A stretch of DNA of 6,719 nt from Legionellales bacterium UBA5158 (GTDB lineage Bacteria > Pseudomonadota > Gammaproteobacteria > DSM-16500). Below are positions 1 to 4,715 of this stretch, one piece after another (position 1 is the stretch's first letter; the number at the start of each line of letters is the position of its first letter). The position numbers were made by a program, and so were the translations under genes. The stretch spans positions 14,359 to 21,077 of the forward strand of contig DHXK01000279.1 in the NCBI GenBank assembly GCA_002413665.1, written 5' to 3'. Under the pieces are notes generated by a model. The model saw only the letters and a program-made list of their open reading frames with translations, was not told the DNA's origin and made no database searches.

Positions 1-311
1 CAATAGTGCAAATCTCCACGCATAAAATCTTCTAATTCTGTTTTAAAATAATCTTCATAATATTTTTTTACAGATTGTTCACCGTCACGCCATGAGCTCA
101 AGCTATCACCAACTTCATTAGGTGAAAGGTATTTTTCATATTCGCCAATGAAACTTTCAACAAGAACAGATTCAGTTGATTCTTTGTCGATTTGATTCGG
201 ATTTTTTACCCGTTCAATGATCCCATAGGAATTCTGCCCTTTAATAGCGAAGCGGTGCGATTTATTGACATTGTCCTGAGTGGGTAAGTTTGCAGGCGAT
301 TGTGAAAACAT
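1..311 (-). CDS. Partial hypothetical protein (N-terminal ~103 residues), possibly GNAT-like
   Basis: An open frame reads leftwards from an ATG at 309-311 and leaves the window without a stop, so the C-terminus is missing. The start is supported by a CTGGAG ribosome binding site (321-326). The visible part is hydrophilic, with no signal peptide or membrane segment, so it is probably cytoplasmic. Near residues 50-103 it is rich in Tyr, Glu and Trp, including the stretches LVESFIGEYEKYL and KKYYEDYFKTELEDF. These faintly resemble the start of GNAT-family acetyltransferases in which an N-terminal helix precedes the CoA-binding core, but the diagnostic motif lies beyond the edge, so this is only a guess. 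It is co-directional with the SDR gene upstream (104-bp gap) and could share its transcript or have its own promoter in that gap. Confidence 0.7.
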   Translation of the reverse strand, partial: MFSQSPANLPTQDNVNKSHRFAIKGQNSYGIIERVKNPNQIDKESTESVLVESFIGEYEKYLSPNEVGDSLSSWRDGEQSVKKYYEDYFKTELEDFMRGDLHY

Positions 312-320
312 TTTTACATA

Positions 321-326
321 CTCCAG
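321..326 (-). promoter_or_regulatory. Ribosome binding site of the leftmost gene
   Basis: CTGGAG on the minus strand lies 9 nt before the ATG at 309-311. It supports that start over the nearby upstream ATG, which is followed at once by a stop codon. Confidence 0.55.
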
Positions 327-415
327 ATTAAATATTTTTAATGTACTACATGCCAGATTAGCCATGTATAGCTGATTACCATATATATTTTATAAAAATA
401 ATTTCGGATTGATTT

Positions 416-1210
416 TTATAGTTTTGATCGCAAAACAGCTAGCGATCCATTTGGGTTCAAGCTCCGTCCACCATCCACTAAAATGCGGGTGCCGGTTACA
501 TAGCTACTATCGTTACTAGCAAGATATATAGCAGCTCCACAGATATCTTCAGGAGTGCCTACTCGTTTTAATGGGATTGATTCAATGCGCTTCTTCCATT
601 CTACTGGATCACTTTGTGCTTTTTCTTGCATACGTGTTGCTACAGCACCAGGTGAAATAACATTTATTCGTATGCCGTGCTGGGCCATTTCAAGCGCTGC
701 GAATTTTGAAGCATACAGGGTGAAGGCTTTTCCAGGGCCATAATGTGACATGTTTTTCCCTACGATTGTGTCACGAAAAGATGATATATTAACAATGCTA
801 CCGCTAACACCTTGAAAAATCATATGCTTGCATATTGCCTGGGTAAGAAAAAAAGTACTTTTTGTATTTGTTGCCATTAATTTATCGTACTCATCTTCCG
901 TAATACACAAATATTCTTCTTGTAAATAAATACCAGCGTTATTGACAAAAGTCGTAACTTCTCCTAAGAAAATTATCGCATCTTCTATTAATCTATCTCT
1001 ATCTGCCTTAAGGCTAACATCAGCTTTTATCGCAGAAGCTCTTCTGCCTAATTTTTGAATTTCCCTAATAACTGCTTGAGCTTCAATCATTTCTACATTG
1101 TAACTCAGAACAATATCAGCACCTTCGCGCGCAAATGCTAATGCAATCGCTTTGCCGATTCCACGACTACCACCAGTTATTATTGCTTTTTTCCCATCTA
1201 ATTTTCCCAT
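416..1210 (-). CDS. SDR family NAD(P)-dependent oxidoreductase
   Basis: Classical short-chain dehydrogenase/reductase of 264 residues, a normal length for the family, predicted to be cytosolic. The cofactor-binding glycine motif TGGSRGIG is at residues 12-19, NNAG at 90-93, the catalytic-tetrad Asn at 115, the active-site Ser at 144 (IVNISS), and Tyr157/Lys161 in YGPGK. The IRINVISPG stretch (180-188) and a C-terminal VTGT..LVDGG motif are also typical, so the enzyme looks intact. Its closest general likeness is to the FabG/glucose 1-dehydrogenase type, but the substrate cannot be read from the sequence. The frame could open at a GTG (1214-1216), but AAAGG (1219-1223) sits only 2 nt from that codon and 8 nt from the ATG at 1208-1210, so I prefer the ATG. 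It stands between non-coding DNA upstream and the partial gene downstream, with no pathway partner in view. Confidence 0.93.
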   Translation of the reverse strand: MGKLDGKKAIITGGSRGIGKAIALAFAREGADIVLSYNVEMIEAQAVIREIQKLGRRASAIKADVSLKADRDRLIEDAIIFLGEVTTFVNNAGIYLQEEYLCITEDEYDKLMATNTKSTFFLTQAICKHMIFQGVSGSIVNISSFRDTIVGKNMSHYGPGKAFTLYASKFAALEMAQHGIRINVISPGAVATRMQEKAQSDPVEWKKRIESIPLKRVGTPEDICGAAIYLASNDSSYVTGTRILVDGGRSLNPNGSLAVLRSKL

Positions 1211-1218
1211 TTGCACGA

Positions 1219-1223
1219 CCTTT
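1219..1223 (-). promoter_or_regulatory. Ribosome binding site deciding the SDR start
   Basis: AAAGG on the minus strand is 8 nt before the ATG at 1208-1210 but only 2 nt before the in-frame GTG at 1214-1216. The spacing favours the ATG, giving 264 rather than 266 residues. Confidence 0.5.
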
Positions 1224-1513
1224 AGGTAAGTTTAATTTGAAATAAGATTGTTAAACCTTAATCTTTAATTGTTGCACCCGATAATTCTATGAATATACTT
1301 AATTTAATGGAGTTACTCCGTAATCGCCCATTAATCTCGCCGCTATCAATTATTTGCACATATAATAAACTAGTAACATTGCAGGCGTCAAAGCAATTAC
1401 GATTAAACAAATAAAAGGCAATAAGGGGAAAAAATTGCGGTTGAGGTTGCATTAAAATGGCAATTATTGAATTTAGCCATGTATGCTTAATAAAAATATG
1501 AGGTGGGCAAGGA

Positions 1514-1549
1514 GGTCAAGAGAAAGATCACGATTCATTTTTCTTGACC
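1514..1549. repeat. Inverted repeat / hairpin with GGTCAAGA arms
   Basis: The arms GGTCAAGAGAAA (1514-1525) and TTTTTCTTGACC (1538-1549) pair over 8 perfect bases, then one G-T wobble and three A-T pairs, with a 12-nt loop. It is not followed by a clear T-run on either strand, so it is a poor intrinsic terminator. It could be a REP-like palindrome or a remnant of a small transposable repeat. The pairing is seen; the role is unknown. Confidence 0.45.
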
Positions 1550-1616
1550 CCTATTGTGCTTTACCTTTTTAGTTTCTTTTAATTCCTGTGACGCATATCC
1601 TCAAATTCCAAAATAG

Positions 1617-1679
1617 TATGTGCTGTAATTTTAGCTTAAGTCATTATGATTCATTGGCCTAGCTTTTCTACTGCACATA
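1617..1679. repeat. Inverted pair of TATGTGC(T/A)GTA words
   Basis: TATGTGCTGTA (1617-1627) and TACTGCACATA (1669-1679) are inverted copies matching at 10 of 11 positions, separated by about 41 bp. The same word forms the palindrome at 1704-1723, so four half-sites lie within about 107 bp. Function unknown. Confidence 0.4.
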
Positions 1680-1703
1680 ACAACCTACCTTCCAAAATAA
1701 TTA

Positions 1704-1723
1704 TTATGTGCTGCAGCACATAA
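1704..1723 (-). terminator. Perfect 20-bp palindrome, possible terminator of the VanX-GNAT gene
   Basis: TTATGTGCTG is followed at once by its exact reverse complement. As RNA it can fold into an 8-bp stem with a UGCA loop. It lies 22 nt beyond the stop of the VanX-GNAT gene and, on the minus strand, is followed by an A/T-rich tail (TAATTATTTT) rather than a clean U-run. A terminator role is plausible but weak; a protein-binding palindrome is the alternative, since related half-sites occur at 1617 and 1671. Confidence 0.35.
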
Positions 1724-1744
1724 AATCTATTTAGGCAAATAACT

Positions 1745-3295
1745 TTATCTATTGTTCATTGCTGAAGAACTGTAATCAGCCACCTTATCAATTGCAGCAG
1801 CGTCTAGAGTTTTATTCTTAATCATTTCAATTTCCGCTTGAGTAGTTTTATGTTTAAATCCGCAATACCGAGCATCCAAACCAAACAATGCAATTTCTTC
1901 ATTAGGAATAGGACTAAAACCTAAAGCTTGATTGTAGAGAGCTTTTGCTTCCACATTAAATATTCGCGTACAAATATAAAATTGTGTACCTACGGGATAA
2001 TGTGAAAGTACACACTCCATAAGACCTTTACCGACTCCGTGTCCGCGGTTTGTTACACCTGCCTGTGCAATGTAAACAATGGGCCTGTTCTGCACCTCCA
2101 TCTCAGTGAATTGGACTAACCCTAATTGCATTTTCTTGCCATCAATATTTTGGTAAGCAATATAAGATTGCATTTTTTCTAACGGCGATTTCCAATTGGA
2201 CATAGCATCCATTGAAGCCATAACAGAGTAATGATAGAGAGGGTCTTGGTAGAGGGATGAAGAAACAAATGTAGAATTCTCAGGTTCCATATATTGTTTT
2301 TTATAAACTTTGATATCCTGAGCTAGATCTGCTTTTTGTTTATAAGAATCATAAATTGTATTTCTATACATGCCATAAAATTGCAAAGCGGTTAAATTAA
2401 TATTTTTACGCGCTTTTACCGGCATAAGAGGTTGATACTCATAACTTATATGCTCTTTATTTTGAAAGCATACAGGCTGATAAGCATTATTTAATGTATG
2501 TTTTACTCCTAACCCTTGCGAAGCTTGCGTAATTGCCATATCCATAGGTTCTTGCACTGCCTTATCTTTATGACTGTAGTGCCACCATTCATAAGGATAC
2601 GGAGAAAAATTAAATTGCTGCATTACATCAGCCAAAATTTTCCGATTTTTTAAAGCCAGATTTAGATAGTCTTCTTCTTTTCCTTCTTGCCATATTTCAC
2701 CCGTTGCACGAAAAAGTTGTTTTTTAATATCGTCAAAAGCATTCTGTTCTTTTAATTTCTGCCATTCATTTTTTATTATTTCGTTTGTTGCAATGCTATG
2801 TGAAATTTCTCCCATATAGCTTATACGGGCACCCATAAATAAAGGGCATTGAGTTTGCAGGTCGATCACTTCAGTATCAAGTGTATTACCGTAACAATGT
2901 GTGGAGTTTCTTGCTACATATTTACGTTCGAAAAATTCTTCTTTAGGAATGAGCGGATAATGTTTACTTTTACGTGCGCGCTCTATCTCAGTCGGTGTTT
3001 TTGAATCTTGTGACCAATTCCAGAAATGCTCCACAGCACGCTGAGGACGATATGCGTCATATATATACAGGCCTATACCTTTTTGATTAAGAAGGTTTTG
3101 CGCTCGACATAAATCTTCTGAAGCTTTTCTTGATAATAAACAAACAGAACTGCTTTTTTCAATGTCATAACCATTGATCTGAGCTCCAATAAAATTTTTC
3201 GCTGTGGCGAACCTAAGCTTGGTTTTTATAGGAGCTTTACAATATTTTTTACTTAAAGTTATAACATCAACTAAAACTTCATGGGGTTGTGGCAT
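1745..3295 (-). CDS. VanX-like D-Ala-D-Ala dipeptidase fused to a GNAT acetyltransferase domain
   Basis: 516 residues in two parts. Residues ~1-245 match peptidase family M15D (VanX/DdpX), zinc enzymes that hydrolyse D-Ala-D-Ala. Visible are DAYRPQRA (80-87, with the family's conserved Arg), zinc ligands His133 and Asp140 in STHCYGNTLD (131-140), and EWWH (236-239) with catalytic Glu236 and zinc ligand His239. The family's MGTxFD motif is altered to MGARIS (154-159), losing the Asp, so substrate preference may differ. Residues ~300-485 look like a GNAT domain, with the acetyl-CoA loop RGHGVG at 417-422 and NVEAKALYNQALGF at 447-460. VanX proteins are about 200 residues, so this is a fusion, not a frameshift. 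No signal peptide is visible, suggesting a cytoplasmic protein. The ATG is preceded by a weak GAGTG site. Possible roles are D-Ala-D-Ala dipeptide turnover or modification of a peptide or small molecule; which one is not known. Confidence 0.88.
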   Translation of the reverse strand: MPQPHEVLVDVITLSKKYCKAPIKTKLRFATAKNFIGAQINGYDIEKSSSVCLLSRKASEDLCRAQNLLNQKGIGLYIYDAYRPQRAVEHFWNWSQDSKTPTEIERARKSKHYPLIPKEEFFERKYVARNSTHCYGNTLDTEVIDLQTQCPLFMGARISYMGEISHSIATNEIIKNEWQKLKEQNAFDDIKKQLFRATGEIWQEGKEEDYLNLALKNRKILADVMQQFNFSPYPYEWWHYSHKDKAVQEPMDMAITQASQGLGVKHTLNNAYQPVCFQNKEHISYEYQPLMPVKARKNINLTALQFYGMYRNTIYDSYKQKADLAQDIKVYKKQYMEPENSTFVSSSLYQDPLYHYSVMASMDAMSNWKSPLEKMQSYIAYQNIDGKKMQLGLVQFTEMEVQNRPIVYIAQAGVTNRGHGVGKGLMECVLSHYPVGTQFYICTRIFNVEAKALYNQALGFSPIPNEEIALFGLDARYCGFKHKTTQAEIEMIKNKTLDAAAIDKVADYSSSAMNNR

Positions 3296-3325
3296 GTTTC
3301 ACTCGGCATTCTAATAGGGGAAATT

Positions 3326-3353
3326 AGTGTATCACAATCGTCCAAACTAACAA
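3326..3353 (-). promoter_or_regulatory. Candidate sigma-70 promoter of the VanX-GNAT gene
   Basis: On the minus strand, TTGTTA (3348-3353) and TACACT (3326-3331) are separated by 16 bp. A TG one base before the -10 gives it extended -10 character. The predicted transcript would start about 20-25 nt before the ATG. Judged by eye only. Confidence 0.35.
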
Positions 3354-3389
3354 AATTTTGCTCTAATCATCAATACGTGACTTTTTGTT

Positions 3390-3725
3390 TTAATGGATCA
3401 CGGCCACACTAAAAGTTGCAGGCGCCTTACGATTCTTAGGCTTTTCATGAATGACAATCTCAACATCTTGATCTAGCTTGTTAAGAAAATCTATCAGTCT
3501 TTCTATTGAAAAACCTGCTAAGCGACCATTTGCAAGTGCTGAAATTTTAGGCTGGTTAATCTTAAGAATCTTCCCAGCTGCTACTTGGGTCAGCTTTCTT
3601 TTAGAAATGATCTGATTAATAGTTAAAGCGAGCTTAGCTTTAGCTAAACGCTCTTCAGCATTTTTAACCCCAAGGTCAGCAAAAATATTACCGCTACTTT
3701 TAGTCATTTTAATTTTGTCAGCCAT
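3390..3725 (-). CDS. higA: HigA-like antitoxin, XRE-type helix-turn-helix protein
   Basis: 111 residues. A helix-turn-helix of the XRE/HigA type lies at about 42-70 (RKLTQVAAGKILKINQPKIS and the following ALANGRLAGFS), where the Q-P-K-I-S stretch would be the recognition helix. The N-terminal SSGNIFADLG and the DVEIVI strand near 87-92 are typical of antitoxins that pair with Gp49-like HigB toxins. It should bind and neutralise the upstream-encoded toxin and repress the operon through a promoter operator. Its ATG is one base after the toxin stop, with a GAGGT ribosome binding site inside the end of the toxin gene, so the two are translationally coupled. Toxin before antitoxin is the usual higBA order, the reverse of most TA pairs. 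The protein is full length. Confidence 0.88.
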   Translation of the reverse strand: MADKIKMTKSSGNIFADLGVKNAEERLAKAKLALTINQIISKRKLTQVAAGKILKINQPKISALANGRLAGFSIERLIDFLNKLDQDVEIVIHEKPKNRKAPATFSVAVIH

Positions 3726-3726
3726 A

Positions 3727-4074
3727 TCATTTACCTCGTTTTTTATACAATTGCTGCGCGTCGTTTAGGCGTGCCTTTATCAAATCTATATCCTTCTTCG
3801 GTGTGGCAATTCCACTTTTTGACTTCTTTTGAAAACAGTGCAAAACATAAATCACATCGCCCAGCTTTAAAGCATAAATAGCTCTATAAGTATTCGAATC
3901 AAAATCGCATACAATTTCCATTACACCAGAGCCAACCCCAGTAAGCGGCTTCGCCTTCCTAGGTTTATAACCTTCCTGCACTTCATGTAACGCATAACCC
4001 AAGCTATCTATTACATCCTCAGGAAACTCTTTTAAATCTTCAAGAGAACTACCTATCCAAATAAGATCTTTCAT
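3727..4074 (-). CDS. higB: HigB-like toxin, RelE-superfamily Gp49/DUF891 type
   Basis: 115 residues, full length for the family. The C-terminal signature is clear: GVMEIV near 50-55, YRAIYAL at 63-69, then VLHCFQKKSKSGIATPKKD from 77 onward, continuing into IDLIKARL. These match phage-derived Gp49-like/HigB toxins, which act in the cytoplasm as mRNA interferases, usually on ribosome-bound mRNA. The basic residues in the QKKS region and near the C-terminus are the expected RNA-contact and catalytic surface. It is the first gene of the pair and lies nearest the tRNA-derived attachment scar, which fits a role in keeping an integrated element. There is no strong Shine-Dalgarno; an AGGA sits 12 nt upstream. 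A dyad overlaps its upstream region (4085-4102). Confidence 0.88.
   Translation of the reverse strand: MKDLIWIGSSLEDLKEFPEDVIDSLGYALHEVQEGYKPRKAKPLTGVGSGVMEIVCDFDSNTYRAIYALKLGDVIYVLHCFQKKSKSGIATPKKDIDLIKARLNDAQQLYKKRGK
3733..3737 (-). promoter_or_regulatory. Ribosome binding site of higA inside the higB 3' end
   Basis: GAGGT on the minus strand lies 7 nt before the higA ATG and overlaps the last codons of the toxin gene. This fixes the antitoxin start and implies coupled translation. Confidence 0.65.
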
Positions 4075-4084
4075 TGTTTAATTA

Positions 4085-4102
4085 TATCCTAGTTTTGGGA
4101 TA
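4085..4102 (-). promoter_or_regulatory. Candidate HigA operator upstream of higB
   Basis: TATCC and GGATA form a perfect inverted repeat with an 8-bp spacer, centred about 20 bp before the toxin ATG and overlapping a TATAAT (4081-4086). A repressor bound here would block transcription. A TTGACA at 4118-4123 is 31 bp from that TATAAT, too far to form a normal promoter with it. Binding by HigA is inferred from position only. Confidence 0.35.
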
Positions 4103-4142
4103 TTTTATATACCCGCATGTCAATATATCTACTTAAACCCAC

Positions 4143-4205
4143 TGTAGCAATTTTGTAGCACGCTGTAGTAGACTATCGTGCTACTACAGTAGGTTAGAGT
4201 AGGTT
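4143..4205. repeat. Cluster of phased TGTAG(C/T)A repeats with overlapping hairpins
   Basis: TGTAGCA at 4143-4149 and 4154-4160, TGTAGTA at 4164-4170 and its inverse at 4182-4188 are spaced 11 and 10 bp, then inverted. AGTAGGTT is repeated at 4188-4195 and 4198-4205, 10 bp apart. Two alternative stems exist: GTAGCACG (4155-4162) with 4177-4184, and CTGTAGTAG (4163-4171) with 4181-4189. The cluster lies 63-125 bp left of the tRNA fragment, where arm sites of a tyrosine integrase or excision-factor sites would be expected. That role is inferred. Confidence 0.5.
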
Positions 4206-4267
4206 TTGTGTTTGCTAAAGTATTGTAAGATGCTGATTATTAATGAATTTTGAAAAGTTGGTTGTGT

Positions 4268-4312
4268 CTCATAATCCTTTGGTCCTAGGTTCAAGTCCTA
4301 GTGGGCCCACCA
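4268..4312 (+). other. 3' fragment of tRNA-Ile(CAU), probable attachment-site scar
   Basis: The 45 bases hold the anticodon loop CTCATAA (CAU), the 3' anticodon stem TCCTT, the variable loop, a T-arm (CTAGG / TTCAAGT / CCTAG, stem perfectly paired), the 3' acceptor strand TGGGCCC, discriminator A and CCA. CTCATAA with this context fits the tRNA-Ile2 type read with lysidine. No 5' half lies upstream: the bases before CTCATAA do not pair with the anticodon stem, and no GGGCCCA acceptor strand or D-arm is present. It is therefore not a working tRNA but the piece left when an element integrates into a tRNA 3' end. Its orientation puts the element on the left and the old chromosomal flank, or a second element, on the right. 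Confidence 0.8.
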
Positions 4313-4369
4313 ATAAAATCAAATAGTTGCAAACAATTTCCAAAAATCCAGAAGTCTGCAAAAACAAAA

Positions 4370-4388
4370 TGTAACCGATTTGTAACCG
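4370..4388. repeat. Direct repeat of TGTAACCG
   Basis: TGTAACCG occurs at 4370-4377 and 4381-4388, 11 bp apart (one helical turn), 58 bp right of the tRNA fragment. It could be a protein-binding pair, for example an integrase arm site, or chance in this A/T-rich stretch. Confidence 0.35.
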
Positions 4389-4480
4389 CATTTATTCTAT
4401 AACCTCCAGAATATTCTCCAATAACCGCCTTGTTATAATAATTGGACAAAGAAGCTTATACAAAAGCTCTTTGAGCAATC

Positions 4481-4687
4481 TCTTTTATAAAAGTGACCAT
4501 ACTTCATTAAATTTTGACCTTAACTTTTATAAAAATGGCCATACTTCATTAATTTTGACCTTAACTTCTATAGAAATGGCCATACTTCATTAATTTTGGC
4601 CGTATAACATAAAAAAATGGCCATACTCATTTGAATTGCGGTCTTATTGTGTAGTAAAATGGCCATATATTTTGGATTTTGTCCTTA
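4481..4687 (+). repeat. Five tandem 41-42 bp repeats upstream of fic
   Basis: Five contiguous degenerate units: 4481-4522, 4523-4563, 4564-4604, 4605-4646, 4647-4687 (42, 41, 41, 42, 41 bp). Units 1-3 are close to identical; 4 and 5 have drifted. The best-kept core is G(A/G)CCATA at 4495, 4537, 4578, 4619 and 4661; in units 2-5 it lies within an ATGGCCAT palindrome. A second element, TTTTGACCTTA or a relative, ends each unit, so units 1-2 contain G(A/G)CCA and TGACC as imperfect inverted half-sites. The period is about four turns of B-DNA, putting all cores on one face. The array stops just before the fic gene, whose product begins with a winged-helix-like region, so an autoregulatory operator array is the leading guess. 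Confidence 0.8.
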
Positions 4688-4715
4688 CCTAACAGGGGGC
4701 ATATCACAATAGGGA

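Larger units (their letters stand above)
1211..1744. other. Non-coding stretch with inverted repeats
   Basis: About 530 bases between the 3' end of the VanX-GNAT gene and the SDR start, with no convincing gene. The only ORF of note (minus strand, 1258-1452, 64 codons) has no ribosome binding site and no recognisable motif. The stretch holds the SDR leader, a 12-bp stem hairpin (1514-1549), and four copies of a TATGTGC(T/A)G word between 1617 and 1723, two of them forming a perfect 20-bp palindrome. The density of palindromes suggests terminators or remnants of small repeats. Confidence 0.6.
4075..4715. other. Divergent intergenic region with attachment scar and repeats
   Basis: About 640 bases between the divergently transcribed higB and fic genes, with no real gene. 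In order it holds the higB upstream dyad, the TGTAG(C/T)A cluster, the tRNA-Ile fragment, a TGTAACCG pair and five tandem 41-42 bp repeats that end 28 bp before fic. No integrase gene is present, so any integrase would be beyond the window. Confidence 0.7.

Noticed and set aside
555..743. Plus-strand ORF inside the SDR gene
   Set aside because: Antisense shadow of a well-supported SDR coding sequence.
1258..1452. Minus-strand 64-codon ORF upstream of the SDR gene
   Set aside because: No Shine-Dalgarno site, no motif or family likeness, and A/T-rich composition like the surrounding non-coding DNA.
4118..4123. Perfect TTGACA as the -35 of higB
   Set aside because: No -10-like hexamer lies 16-18 bp downstream; the only good TATAAT (4081-4086) is 31 bp away.
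4258..4312. A functional tRNA gene
   Set aside because: The 5' acceptor strand, D-arm and 5' anticodon stem are missing; the bases before CTCATAA do not pair with TCCTT.
4269..4391. Minus-strand 40-codon ORF ending in VGPLGLEPRTKGL
   Set aside because: The GPLGLEPRT-type ending is the known spurious translation of the antisense of a tRNA 3' end; the frame simply reads through the tRNA fragment and has no ribosome binding site.
4481..4687. CRISPR array or plasmid iterons
   Set aside because: The units are contiguous and degenerate with no unique spacers, and no cas gene is present; iterons are normally about 17-22 bp and lie beside a rep gene, which is absent.
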